Assembly (NCBI RefSeq): GCF_009389715.1
Contig: NC_052392.1
Location: forward strand, 40,715,668-40,779,667
DNA: 64,000 nucleotides
Reading direction: 5' to 3'
Source: Phoenix dactylifera
Taxonomy: Eukaryota; Streptophyta; Magnoliopsida; Arecales; Arecaceae
Shown here: positions 13,475-24,892 of the stretch, piece after piece
How positions within the stretch are numbered: the stretch's first letter is position 1
Layout: the number at the start of each line of letters is the position of its first letter
Made by a program: the position numbers and the translations under genes
Notes under the pieces: generated by a model
Database searches by the model: none
Seen by the model: only the letters and a program-made list of their open reading frames with translations
Told to the model about the DNA's origin: nothing

Positions 13475-14378
13475 ATAACGCCCGCCGCCCTATGTACTAG
13501 CGCCTTATTTATTTATCTATCTATCAGCCAGCCACAGCTAACTAAATGCATACAACAAGAAAGGAACCTGCATAGATGGATCGCAAAGCTAAGAGGGTGG
13601 TAAAGAATCCTCTCCGTCTACCTATGGATAGATCAATAAGGGGAAGAAGGGAGAAAAAAACGATAGCAGCAATCTGTGACAGAAAGAGAGATCACGCCAA
13701 GGGGTAGAGGTTGCGGGACAAGGATTTCCCGACTCCGACGTCGGAGAATCGGGTGGGTGGGTGAAGAAAGGTGGAGGAGAGCATCCGCTTCCGGTTCTGG
13801 TTCTGCATCGGTCCCATCATTTATTGTTTGTTCCTGTCTCGGCGTGCGTATATGAACAAATGTCTGTAAATAATTTTTAAGAGGTTACGCCTCAAGAGGT
13901 TGCGTCTTTGTAACCAAAAAAAAAAAAATTACGTCTTTATTTATATATATATCTACATCCATATGGTTAAAAAATAAAAAATTTAAATTTAAAATAACTG
14001 TAATATTTTACTAATCACAATAACTCAACCTTTATAAATCACTAAAAATTATTTTACTAATCTAAGCATCTATAATTAATTTAAATTTAATATAATTTAA
14101 TCTTTTAAAAATAATAAAGAATATATATATATATATATATTATAGATTCAATAATAAAAATTATATCAAAATTAAATGGAGAATAGTATTACCAAAATCA
14201 TGTGGCCCAAATCGAGAGGTACCGGTCTGAAAAGTAATTCTAAATTTTTTTAAAAGTTTAGTTATAAAGTGAACCTTATATGATAATGTTTTGTAATGGG
14301 GTCGACAACTGAGCTAGGGATGAATTTGAAATTTGGTTGGCTAATTTTTTTAATCATCTTAATTTATAGGGTCGTCTC

Positions 14379-14439
<61 letters not shown>

Positions 14440-14703
14440 GAGAGGGAGTACGATTCATCGAGCCCAACAGAGAAGGGGGAGATTGAAATCAATCAAGGTA
14501 GACGTGGCGCCGTCTCATGGAGAATCGTGAAGATATTTTCAGCGATAGCATGCTTTATGGTGACTTTGATGAAGTCACTGAGCGAGCATGGTTACTTCCA
14601 CGAGTTTCAAAAGCATGCGCCGATGAATTAGTAATGGCCCACTTCTTCAATCTACCGGCCCATGATGGGCTCCATCAGGCAACCCAACAAGCCCTTCACG
14701 GCT
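13475..14703. other. 5' flank of the minus-strand gene, then AT-rich intergenic
   Basis: 13,475-13,850 is GC-richer and probably holds the leader and promoter of the minus-strand gene; I could not fix a TATA box. 13,860-14,290 is very AT-rich with a short (TA)n run near 14,120-14,140. At 13,900-13,932 a TAACC followed by A13 lies between two near-identical TTRCGTCTTT copies. Confidence 0.4.
14390..14437. repeat. (AAT)n microsatellite
   Basis: About 16 trinucleotide units. The Ile-rich frame over it is an artefact of the repeat. Confidence 0.9.
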
Positions 14704-14884
14704 CGTTATCAATCGTGGACAGCTCGCCCATGAATTGTTGTTGGACCTTGTTCTTCTTTGGTAGGCTGGAGATTGGCAAAGCCACAAAAAAAAAAAATGA
14801 GTTGTCAATCGTGGACAACTTGCCCATGAATTGCTGTACGGCCTTATTCTTTTTTGGTATGGTAGAGATTCGCAAGGCCACCTG
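14704..14884 (+). repeat. Two-copy tandem repeat, about 100 bp period
   Basis: The phrase starting TCAATCGTGGACA, through CATGAATTGYTG and TTGGTA, to CAAGGCCAC or CAAAGCCAC occurs twice, with a poly(A) run between copies. The copies differ at several positions. No function is apparent. Confidence 0.75.
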
Positions 14885-15800
14885 ATGGAAGGCAAAATGG
14901 ATCGTCCTACTCCAGTGTGGAGCCACTCAATTTTGGCCGAGCAAACCTCAGAGCCGAGCAGGCTAAACCTTGATCCCGCTAAAAGCCAGGCCGACCTCGG
15001 ACCTCCTTGAAGACCGAGCCGATCTTGGCACGAGGCCGAGCTGACCTCAGCCCTATCAATCTTGATCTTCATGATTCACGCCACCTCCAGCTAATGGCTA
15101 GCTGATCACAGCTCGGCACGAGACTACAGATAACGATCGAGACTCTCATCCTATAAAAAGGGGTAGAAAAAGGCCCTCCGTAAACAATACAAAGCAATTC
15201 AAGGACCAAGGACCATGTCTTGTTGCTCCAGCCATGCTTGCTGCCAAGAGTCATACCCTGCCACACCTGCCAAGAGCTATACCCTGCCACACCAACCAAC
15301 ACCATGCCGTGCACAAGGACTGCCCAAACCGTACGCCTCAAGCAAGCCTTGGCCCTAGCCACATGCCATCTGGCCAAGACCATCTCCTTCCATAATGAGG
15401 ATGAATCATATCTCCGCCATCTGGGCACCTCTGTGAGGACTATAAATAAGTCATATCAAAAATATTCAACAACTTTTTTCCAAAAACGCTGGATCTACTC
15501 TAACTTAGCCATCAGAGGGCCTTCGCCGAAATTCCTGCCCAAAGCTTTATGCAGATACCTCGGAGCGCAGGAGATGGTCCTCTTTCTCTATCCCGATCAG
15601 CATCTTCTTGGCTCCCTCCGGTGTGGTCACCCTCAGGCCAGATTTCAGCCACAACACAACCCAAAAAAACGAAAGAAGGAAGTCCACATGGACCAATACC
15701 CCACGGTACCTACTATTACTAGATCAAGAAATTAAAGAGCAAGATCTATTCGCCCAAAATGATCATGACCGTAAGCATCACGTCCTTAGCTGAAGGCACG
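14885..15800. mobile_element. Possible LTR of a decayed LTR retrotransposon
   Basis: A GC-richer island in AT-rich DNA, with repeated GCCGAG/GACCTC phrases (14,935-15,055) and a TATA-like CCTATAAAAAGG at about 15,150 followed by a leader-like segment. This resembles large plant gypsy LTRs. Frames of 119-171 codons on both strands carry no family motif. There is no matching second LTR or PBS in the window, so this is a texture-based call. Confidence 0.3.
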
Positions 15801-16606
15801 AGCCAAGCATGTGGTAGATGGCCTCACATTCTTAGAATTTTAATCCCCACAAGGCATGCAAGGACTATCATTATATATATATTATGCACAAAAAAACCAA
15901 TATCATAGTACAAGATTTTCAATTATGAGTAAAAGTGTTTTTATAAATATAGGATAAATTTTTCACAAAGTATGTTTATCAATATGATTTTTAAAATATT
16001 TAATGTATTTGATTAAGAAATAAATTTCTAAATCAAGGTATATAAACTATCCTATCTTTTTTAGCCTATGCGACTATGGCCATGTACATCCTGTAAGATC
16101 CAAAAGAGACTAGTTCTTGAATATAAAATATACCATTAATCAGCATGTGCTAGTGAACACTCCACTAGCTAGGCTCGAAACTAGTTTTGAATCGCATAGA
16201 AAGGATTCTACAACGACATGTGCCAATGATCGTCTCGATTGGCTAAGCTTAAAAGGAATTAGCTCCTGAATACAAAATATACTATCAATCAATATGTATC
16301 AGTGATCATCCTTCTAGCGAGGTTTGAAAAGAAACTAGATCTTAAAATCGCATGATCATAGTCAGACTAGAGAGTAAACATCACAACTGATTAAACTACA
16401 TATGTTTCAGTGCACTAAAATTCTTTTCATGCTTGATCTAATATTTTAAAATTTATTTTTATGCAGAACATATGATATTTAAATTAAACATAAATATAAA
16501 TCTGCATAAATAATATTCATATTTTGAATTTCAAATATTTAGACTATTATTCAAATGTAGGTATAAAACTAAGCAATGTAAAATTTTAAATAAGTTTATA
16601 TGGCAT
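15801..16606. other. Intergenic, AT-rich, no gene recognised
   Basis: No coding signal. Short imperfect repeats (GCTAGGCTYGAAA, ACTAGTTYTTGAAT) recur at roughly 110-130 bp between 16,105 and 16,350. Confidence 0.5.
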
Positions 16607-17640
16607 ACATGATAAAAATACCAGGGGTAGAGATACTTATATAAGAATTTGTGCAAGAGTATGTTTAGTCCTACATTGACTATATATTGGATAGATTCTA
16701 GGTACTTACACAAGGCCTAAAAACTCAAATAATACCTTTTGGCCAGCCTTTTTTGATTGAGGTCTTAGATTATTTCAAATGGTATTAGATTAGGTCCGAC
16801 CCATGGTACATGTAGACTAGAGAATATTGTAGCACGAGCTCGTTTAAGTTCACCACAAGTTGGTTGTGATATTTGTAATTGGATTTGTGGTATTTATGAA
16901 TGGATTTGATTGGATTTGGACTCTTAGTCAGGCAAGAATGTCGGAGTTTAATGAGAAACAATGTAGAGACCTTATGGGGATGCACTAGGTAGATATTGAG
17001 TACTTATACAAGGCTAAAAAACTCAAATATTATCTTCTAATTAGCACTTTTGGTTAAGAACCTGGATTGCTATTAGCAAGCCATCATAAAACCTGAAAAA
17101 GGTCTGCTGCTGGTTCCCTCAATCCATCAATGGTTAGACATCATATAATAAAGGTTAAGAAACATTATGAGCACCTCTTCAATTAAATATCCATTGTATG
17201 ACTGTTTGTGAGTGTGATTGCCGGTACAGAAGTTAAATTGACCTGCCTGCACTTAGCTGCAAGAACCATTCCAATGTGCTTTTGCATGATAAAACCAAAT
17301 GCCTCCATGAATCAAGTCCCTATTGAAAAGCACCATCAAAACTGACCTTCAAGTTTCCAATAATGAAGGACTAACAACAGATCAACTAAAAGTTCAGCAA
17401 AATAGGACTCGGAGAGTAAAGGCCTCCACAGTGTGTTAGAACCTGCTCCTCCTGATTATCCAATCAAGAAATTAAGTAGGAACTCAAAAGATACTAACCG
17501 CTTTCATCACCAAAGTCTTAGGTTAGGATATGTTAACTTGTTTTGGAAGAGACTCCCATTACAGTGACTCCATAACAATCATCACATGAAGCAGAGAAAA
17601 TAGTCAATTGAATGTTTGTTTTTACTCTTCAATACATTTA
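16607..17640 (+). repeat. Duplicated 1-kb segment, copy 1
   Basis: Shares long collinear similarity with 18,431-19,440 at an offset of about 1.81-1.82 kb. Shared landmarks include TGGTTAGACATCATA, CCATTGTATRACTGTTTGTG, AAATGCCTCC and TTAGGTTAGGATATGTTAAC. The copies differ at many positions, so the duplication is old. The segment contains a degraded TRIM (16,650-17,078). Confidence 0.85.
16650..17078 (+). mobile_element. Degraded TRIM inside duplicated segment, copy 1
   Basis: Two diverged direct repeats of about 120-128 bp (16,650-16,777 and about 16,962-17,078) share GGTACTTACACAAGGC-like and ACTCAAATA phrases. The first ends TTTCA and is followed by ATGGTATTAGATT, resembling the initiator-Met primer binding site. 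The roughly 180-bp interior is non-coding. No clean target duplication was found. Confidence 0.6.
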
Positions 17641-18430
17641 GGACGTATTTGGTTCATAGGAAAAGAAGGGAGAAAATATGGTCAACAGGAAAGTGAAGAA
17701 ATACTTCTTGTTTGGTCGGAGTTTTCAAAGAGAAGAGATGAGAAAGTAGCATTCTCATGGGAATAAGATTCTGATATTTCATAGAAAAAAAAAAATCTAT
17801 GTGGGACATAGAAAAGCTATTTTTCCATAGTGTGAGAATTGGGATTTTTTTTTCTTTCAAAAGTATCTTTAAGCCATCAAAGATCCACGGGCTAAAATTA
17901 TAGCACTTTCTCATCCATTACAATGCCTCAAACCCTCTTCCATGATAATGCCTCTAACCCTAGCACTGCTCATCACAACGGAAGTTCAGTTTCGCGTCAG
18001 CACTTCAGTCTACATGGCCATTATCCATGAATACCTTGCCGCAAAGGTTGGTCCTTTCCCTCACTCTCTCTCCGCTACCTTTCCATCACTGCCTCGCATC
18101 TTGGGCTGTCAGATCCGGCCATCTAGACTTTGATTCTATGAGATTCGGCCACCTCCTACTTTTCCCCGGCCATCTTCAACGCTGCGGTAGGCATCCCTCG
18201 ATAATCAGGTAGAGATCCATATATTAAGCCCTCCAGCAATTAGTTTATTGATAAGATATTTTTTTAACAAAAATGTTTGGTGAGTAGGGGTTTGTAGATC
18301 CTCAGCCTTTTATGGTAGATATGATTGTACTATGCCATAATCTAATGGGTTGTGCGATGGATAAAGGAAAGGATAGAGATAGGAGAGAGGAGGGGGGGGA
18401 GTTGAGGATCCTTAGGAGCAATACTTGGTA
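17641..18430. other. Spacer between the two duplicated segments
   Basis: No gene recognised. It begins GGACGTATTTGGTTCATAGG, the sort of phrase seen at termini of plant DNA transposons, but no inverted partner was found before 18,430. Frames on both strands are short and featureless. Confidence 0.45.
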
Positions 18431-19440
18431 TATGATAAATTAAGGATAGATGTACTTACTAATATAAGGATTTGTGCAGGAGTATATTTAATCCTACATC
18501 AACTATATATTGGATGGATTTTAGGTACTTATATAAGGCCAAAAAGCTCAAATAACATCTTTTAGCCAGCCTCTTTTGGTTAATATCCTAGATTATTACA
18601 AATCGTATTAGATTAGGCCTGACCCATGGCACATGTGGATTAGGAAACATTGTAGCATGATCTCATTTAGGTTGACCACAAACTGATCGTGGTCCCTTGG
18701 TCTGGTAAGGACATCATGGTTTAATGGGGAACTATGTAAGGACCTGTATGGAATAGACTGGCCAGATATTGGGTACTTATACAAGGCTAAGAAATTCAAA
18801 TAGTACCTTTTGGCTAGCTCTTTTGGCTAAGATCCTAGGTTGTTATAGTAAGCCATCATAAAACGTGAAGAGGACTACTACTGGTTCCCTCACACTGTAG
18901 AGAGTATTGGAAGTTTGAAAAACCTAGATCTGGTCCATCAATGGTTAGACATCATAAAATAAAGGTTAAGAAACATCATGAGCATCTCTTCTATTACATA
19001 TCCATTGTATAACTGTTTGTGAGTGTGGTTGCCTGTACGGAAGTTAAATTAATCTGCCTGCACCTAGCTGTGAGAACCATTCCATTGTACTCTTGCGTGG
19101 TAAAACCAAATGCCTCCGTAAATCAAGTCCCTATTGAAAACCACCATCAAAATTGACCTTAGAGTTTTCAATAGTGGGGGATTGGTAGATCATCTGAAAG
19201 TTCAACGAAATAGGGCTTGGAGAGTAAAGACCTCCCCGGCATGTTATCCATTCGGGTAATGAAGTAGGAACTCAAAAGATGCTCACCACTTTCATCAATA
19301 AAGTCTTAGGTTAGGATATGTTAACTTGTTTTGGAAGAGGCTCTCATTCTGGGTGACTCCATAACAGCCATCCCATGAAGCAGAGGAAACATTTAATTGA
19401 ATACAAGTGTTATTGATCTTCAATATATTCATCCTTTTAG
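18431..19440 (+). repeat. Duplicated 1-kb segment, copy 2
   Basis: Collinear with 16,607-17,640. It carries an extra stretch of about 50 bp (near 18,892-18,940) absent from copy 1. After about 19,440 the two copies diverge. Confidence 0.85.
18473..18847 (+). mobile_element. Degraded TRIM inside duplicated segment, copy 2
   Basis: Repeats at 18,473-18,600 (128 bp, TG...CA) and about 18,735-18,847, with AATCGTATTAGATT after the first as the decayed primer binding site. It sits where the copy-1 TRIM sits, so it was carried along by the segment duplication rather than inserted separately. Confidence 0.6.
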
Positions 19441-19765
19441 CAAAGGACTGATATTTATACCAAGAGTACAAGTGCATGACATGGATGGCCAAGCGGGTTC
19501 GTGCCCATAATCAAATCAACATGCTTTGAAATTGCATTTCCTTGCATGACACTTGGGATGCATATGATCTGAGAAAAGTGAAGATGTGGTTATAACTTTT
19601 TCCTTAAAGAGTTTATTCTCTCTCTCTTTGAAAGATAGGTGCCAACTAGATAAGCCATCAACTACTGAAAAATCTAAATTTAAAGTAAAAATTATTGTAA
19701 ATTAAAAGATCATCTAACCATATGACTCATTAACCAAGATAGGCTTTTGAGATGTAGAATTACAT

Positions 19766-19769
<4 letters not shown>

Positions 19770-19810
<41 letters not shown>
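19770..19810. repeat. (GA)n microsatellite
   Basis: About 20 GA units. Confidence 0.9.
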
Positions 19811-19812
<2 letters not shown>

Positions 19813-20818
19813 ACACAGTTCCACTATTAATTTTTTGACCAAATTTGACGACTAATTTGTTATATTAGGATTTTTTTAAGAAAAATCATATTAGAAAACT
19901 TGATGAATTTTAAGTTTTATAGAAAAAATCATAGAATATTTTTTTTTTCCAGAAGAAAATCAACTCATTGAGCTGATAAAATCATTGCATTTGGATATTG
20001 GCGACTTGGACTCAGTCTCGCCCCACCCACCTCCCCCCGGGACCTAGAATCCTTCCATCTTAGTTCTCAAAAATAAAAGGTTCTATAGAAAATTTCTGGT
20101 AGAAGACAAAAACTTGAATTCAGATTAATAAATTTGATATTTTTTGATTACCAAGGTAAGGAAATTAGACTCCACGCTGAAACACACATCCAACTCGGTC
20201 CAAGGACTATTCAATACTTTTCAGCAAATGCTATTATCTTGATTATTGAATAGGTGCCAACTAGTGTATAGTTGGTAAAATCTTTGGGGTTTGGAACCAA
20301 GGACTTGATACTATGTTTTTTTGAGCATATGATATGTTAATCATATATTGATTGTACGTAGTTTGAAGCTTCTAAATTTTGTAATAACAAAGTATTAATT
20401 CTAGTTATGATCGTCGCATGCATTGTAAAGCAGCAACAAATTCTTTGCGCCAATAGCATACACGAGCAAAAAGAAAGATAAAAGCAAGGTTGTCGAAAGA
20501 GTTACAATAACTTATCTGCTAATATATGTTTTGTTAATGTTAAATCAGAGAGAGACTCCAATTAAAAGTTTGGGATTATAAGTGCAGCTCAGAAGCCAAT
20601 GAATCATGTCATTTGAGGAACCGCGTCACGACGCCGTCCGACAGACCAAAGGCACTCTTCGTGGTCAATCGTACAACGGGTGGCTGCTTCCGACTTTTTG
20701 ATTTGTATTTCGGATAACCTGAGGTGACTTAATCTCCCAGCCGTTGCAATGAGTTTATTCGCCTAACAGGCTTGAGCTACATCTTGGACGAAGTAAAGCC
20801 TCCCTCAACAGGCTTTGA

Positions 20819-20880
20819 AAGCGTTTCACTCGTTTTACCGCAAAAAAAAAAGGGAAAAAAAAGAGAAGCGTTTCACTCGT
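20819..20880 (+). mobile_element. Micro-retroposon: poly(A) insert flanked by a 15-bp duplication
   Basis: AAGCGTTTCACTCGT occurs at 20,819-20,833 and again at 20,866-20,880. Between them are 32 bp beginning TTTACCGC and continuing as A-rich sequence. A short 3' end plus A-tail between perfect 13-19 bp duplications is the signature of target-primed reverse transcription that aborted almost at once. Confidence 0.65.
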
Positions 20881-21513
20881 CCGGGAAAGGATCCTGTGAT
20901 CGTGACCGAAGCTTTTGACGTGGTATTTATATTTTAGACGTGGCGTGAACCAAACCCGATCCTCCGAAGAACATATCTCTCGTTCATTATTTCTTTCCAT
21001 CTGACACGGCCAACTCTTACCAGGTCTTTCTTGTAAGATGATAAACAATTTTTACCGCACAGAGATCATGCATGGACCAGCTGATCATAATCTCCTTCTT
21101 TTTTTTTTGTAAGAAAAAAAAGGGTAATGAAGATCCAACTGAACTATATCTAAAAACACATGCAGAACAAAAGCAGATACAAATCAGCACCTGCTGCGTC
21201 GCGCTGTAAGATTAGCAAGAACTTGAAACCTGCCAAGGCATTGGCACCTTGCCTTGTTTTATAAAAAAAAAAAAAAATCGTATGTCATGGAACGTGATAG
21301 CCTGAGGGTTAATTAATTAAATCCAACGTAAGAAGAATAAGACGACTCCATCACAACTCCACCTGCAGAGCAAGTCCATCTTCTCCTCTTCTCCGTAATA
21401 TACAGCCTTCTGACCCTGCCAAAGTCTTGATCAAAAGAGCCAGCAGTTTTCAACACGCGTACCGATCATTAATTAATTAATTCCCTCTATGCTACCTAAA
21501 CAATCACATACAC

Positions 21514-21523
21514 ATATATATAG
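21514..21523 (+). promoter_or_regulatory. TATA box of the small gene at 21,637
   Basis: ATATATATAG about 115-125 bp upstream of the ATG, in an otherwise non-coding flank. The implied leader (start near 21,545) has no clear upstream ATG. Confidence 0.45.
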
Positions 21524-21636
21524 ACAAAAAATAGCCAGCAGCTAGTCTATCAGATCATCTCACAACTCCTTGAGCCCTCTTGCCACCAAATTCCAAAGGA
21601 AAAAGTAGAAGAGTAGTGCGGCGAACTAGAGATTAA

Positions 21637-21957
21637 ATGAAGCGAAAGGGGTCTAAATTCTTCTGGGTGATCTCCTGCGCCGGCGAGAAGGGCCTCCGAA
21701 CGGAGTCACGAAAGAGCATCGAGGAGATACTGAATAGCGGGTTGGCGACCATCATCGAGGAAGAGCCCGAGGTGCAAGTTGACGATGCTGAGGCTCGGAG
21801 GGGCAGCGAGGTACCGGCGAAGAGTGGGAAGAGGGGGGCCAAGGTTCGGCTGGGACATCTGGTGAGTCGCCGCTTCACCAACTTTGGAGACACCTACGTG
21901 CACTTCATGGTGCGGTGTGCGTCGAGAGGCAGCCTGGTGGGAATGACCAGATTCTAG
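21637..21957 (+). CDS. Small basic plant protein of unknown function
   Basis: An intact 106-residue frame with a TATA box about 120 bp upstream and GC content well above its flanks. The N-terminus is basic then hydrophobic (MKRKGSKFFWVISCAGEKG). An acidic block follows (EEEPEVQVDDAEARRGSE, about 41-58), then a basic Lys/Arg segment (62-70) and the tail RRFTNFGDTYVHFMVRC. No known domain, signal peptide or transmembrane helix is convincing. It stands alone in a long intergenic region. The minus frames across it are antisense shadows. I judge it a real gene from composition, promoter context and complete frame, but I have no family for it. Confidence 0.5.
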   Translation: MKRKGSKFFWVISCAGEKGLRTESRKSIEEILNSGLATIIEEEPEVQVDDAEARRGSEVPAKSGKRGAKVRLGHLVSRRFTNFGDTYVHFMVRCASRGSLVGMTRF

Positions 21958-24329
21958 TTTACCGATCGACCTTGAAACAAGAACAAAACAAAACGGATAA
22001 TTGAATGCTGCCCGGTGGATTTATGGGATGGCACCGGCCATCTCAGCCTGTCTTGTAAACTAATAATATCAAGGGCCCGTTTGGTAGGCACTGCTTCAGT
22101 TTTCTGTTTTCGTTCGTCTAGATAATTCAAGAGGAAAAAGAACTTAAGAGTACTGAACAGTATGTGTGATGAAACCTTCTTGTTCCTATCTTGGAGTTGT
22201 TTGTACAATTTTTGAAGCTAGCTTTTGGAAGCGAACATTTATTGATTTCAATATGAAGGTAAAAGCAAGGAATAGCGAGCAGAAGTTGTCTCTAAATTCA
22301 ATCTTCAGCATCAACCTCTTCGATCTTGGTGCTTCACTGGTCTGTAGAGAAACAAAAACCCAAAATTAGACAACGATGTCAGACCTGCAGACCCTCGGGT
22401 TTTGATCGACTTTATCAGCGAGGAGGGAAGCCGGTCTATGGATTTGGGCAGGGTCATTGCAACTCCTGCCATGAGCCGTTTTGGTGAACTATCTTACCAG
22501 GTGTTGCTTTATAAAATTTTTTCTCCTGATTCGCCATCCAAGGATAATTAATTAGCATGTAAAACAGCAAATGAAAGGTCATCATGATAAAGAAACATGG
22601 AGGAACAACATTCTATGGGCAGAGTCTTCTCCAATAATATTCCAACCTAACATCGGCGGCGATCCACGGTGTGTGCCATCGATCGGGTACGAGAGATGTG
22701 CTGAAAGGTGTGCAGTATGCATGGGAGCATGGAGGTTTATCCGGACTAATAATTTGCAGCCTACAGTGCATTGGATGATTAGAAGGTTGACTGATTAATT
22801 GGCGCTTGTATCTCGAAGATTTGACGAGCGTCCATCATCTAACCCAACTTCACAGGAACAGGAAGATCCGTTTCTTTCGAGCAAAACGGTGGGTTGGGCA
22901 CAGGTGATGGTAGTGTTTATGGGCTTAATCTAACGATGGTGACCGCGACAGGCAACAGATTGAATTGGCCTCAGAATGGACCGGGCCGGGGATGGGCCTA
23001 AATTGGTAATAGAAGTTATGGGCCTGATGTGATACAGCGGAAATCCCAGCCCATTGTTCATGGCCTTTTTTGCCTACAACGCAAACTCGATCGGCAGCGG
23101 GGCTGGGGTCATCGACGGCGGGAGCAAAGCACGAGGATATTATCCAATTAAGAAGCGCGGGCACCGCGTTGGCACTTGGCAGGGTGGAGCGCGGTTGTGT
23201 CCTTGGGGCGAAAGAAGAAGACTCACCTTCCTTCCTAGACCTTTCTATAATTTCTATCATCCGAAATCTAATGTTGGGCCCTCCATTTATCTAGACCATC
23301 TCTTGGCCGTCAAAGCTGCGAACAGGCAACCTTCTCATTTGTATATATCCCTCCTAGAATAATAGAATTGGAGGACTACGCATACATAATTTTGGCTCGA
23401 CCGATTTTCAATCCTACGAAGCCCATTCTGATGTCCGTTTTAACGTTCACCAACATCGTCGATGGTCTAACCAACCAACTTGTTCCACGAATTCTGCAAA
23501 GCTTAAGACTAACGGATGATGTAAGTTTTACCACAAATGTAACTGACGATCTCAGCACGATCGACTTTGCATGTGTATATAGCATGTAATGATCCTGACA
23601 AATCTGTTGACATATTGTTCTTTGCCAACGCCCACAAAATTATCTCGTCCAAATTTCCACTGTATATATATCTGGTGCAGAATCATTTTCAGATTCCATA
23701 TATCAATAATCACCAAACCAAGAAAATTACATCGTACCATACATTATGGGCATAAAGCCAATTTTCACTTATGATATTCGTTTCGCCTCTGTCATAGATG
23801 CCAATCTTGGTTGACATTTACCTACACATTATTATATTTTGTTAAACATTATAGTGATACAATTGCATCATTTTTCAAACATCTGCCGGCATGATGTTTG
23901 GTAAATGGCTTTGCTCAAGAGAACCTTTTCCGGAGCGAAGCTCGCAAAGCTAGTGGTTGATTTTGGAGATAATATGCTGATTGCAACTGGATCAATCTAA
24001 ATCAGCAAGTTGAAACTTTAGTTGAGTGGTGAATTTGAAATGAATAATTAGGGTGTTGCAAAAAAGATTTTGGAGATGGAGATCCACAGAGATCAGCAAA
24101 CAGGTCGATTGTACTTTTTTTTTTTTTGCTGAAAAACAGGTCGATTGTACTTGCACCAATAAAAAGTACACAGAGAAGGTGCTCGCATGCTTTGGTATGG
24201 ATAGATCCAAACTAGTGAGTACTTATTTGGCCGCACGCTTCAGATTATCAATTTCATCGTTACCACAAACTTAGGAGAAGATCGAGCACATGTCGCATAT
24301 TCCATATGCTGGTACAGTTGGTAGCTAGC
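21958..24329. other. Intergenic, no gene recognised
   Basis: Near 22,073 GGGCCCGTTTGGTAGGCACT resembles the end of a TIR transposon, but no partner end was found. 22,925-23,300 is GC-richer with overlapping frames on both strands and no motif. Many short frames at 23,370-23,780 overlap one another on both strands. One poly(T) micro-insertion lies at 24,098-24,153. Confidence 0.45.
24098..24152 (-). mobile_element. Micro-retroposon: poly(T) insert flanked by a 19-bp duplication
   Basis: AAACAGGTCGATTGTACTT occurs at 24,098-24,116 and again at 24,134-24,152, separated by a poly(T) run and TGCTGA. Read on the minus strand, the insert is TCAGCA followed by poly(A). The perfect 19-bp repeat is a LINE-type target duplication around an almost empty insert. 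Confidence 0.7.
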
Positions 24330-24892
24330 TTAGTATATACTATGGTTTGTACCAGGTCTGATATTTCACGTGTTGTTAGTATAGTTAGTAGGTACATAAG
24401 CAATTTGGTAGGCTTTGTAATAGATTATAAGATATTTGAGAGGCTCTACAGTCTATCATAGTAGCAAATCATCTAATAATGTTGCACATGTCACTGATAG
24501 AATATGTCTTTATGCTCTTTGATTGCACTGTTAGTTGGAAGGCTATACTTCAGCCAACAGTTGCCTTGGTTACAATTGAAGTAGAGTATATGATGGAATA
24601 TAGGAAGCTCTATAGTTGCATAGTCTTGTTGATAGTCTTGGCTTACAGCAGCAGTTGGCAGTTGTGCATTGTGATAGACAAAGTATCGTTTACTTAGCCA
24701 AAGATCCAATATATCATCAGCAGACTAAGCACAATGATATCAGATATCACTTTATTCGAGAGATTATTGACAATGGTATTATTGCAATTCAAAAGATGGA
24801 CGCTGCAGAAAATCCAACTAATATTTTAACTAAGCCACTTCTAGCTAACAAATTCAAGCATTGCTTAGACTTGATTAGTATTCGTAGATGTT
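24330..24892 (+). pseudogene. Ty1/copia pol remnant (RT tail and RNase H)
   Basis: Conceptual translation follows the end of a copia polyprotein. A decayed TRSDISRVVS block near 24,350 (consensus TRPDI) is followed by SWKAILQPTVALVTIEVEYM (24,531-24,590; consensus ALSTTEAEY). Then come SLGLQQQLAVVHCDRQS (24,622-24,690), TKHNDIRYHFIREI (24,726-24,768) and NPTNILTKPL (24,812-24,840), ending with a stop near 24,892. Frameshifts and stops break the frame. Gag, protease, integrase and most of RT are absent. The CT-rich stretch after it (to about 25,118, ending CTCTAACA) may be remains of its LTR. It is unrelated to the gypsy element that starts 600 bp downstream. Confidence 0.75.

Larger units (their letters stand above)
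19441..21500. other. Intergenic, no gene recognised
   Basis: AT-rich with a GA microsatellite (19,770-19,810), several poly(A)/poly(T) runs and one micro-insertion with target duplication (20,819-20,880). The 97-codon minus frame at 20,755-21,048 spans that insertion and has no motif. Confidence 0.5.

Noticed and set aside
12860..13603. 247-codon plus-strand frame, arginine-rich
   Set aside because: It is antisense to the better supported minus-strand gene at 13,049-13,474. The Arg tract is the complement of its Ser repeat.
22073..22100. GGGCCCGTTTGGTAGGCACT, like the end of a hAT or Harbinger MITE
   Set aside because: No inverted partner or target duplication found nearby.
22925..23362. 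Overlapping frames of 74-111 codons on both strands
   Set aside because: No family motif and no clear promoter. Several alternative frames are equally open, as expected by chance in GC-richer DNA.
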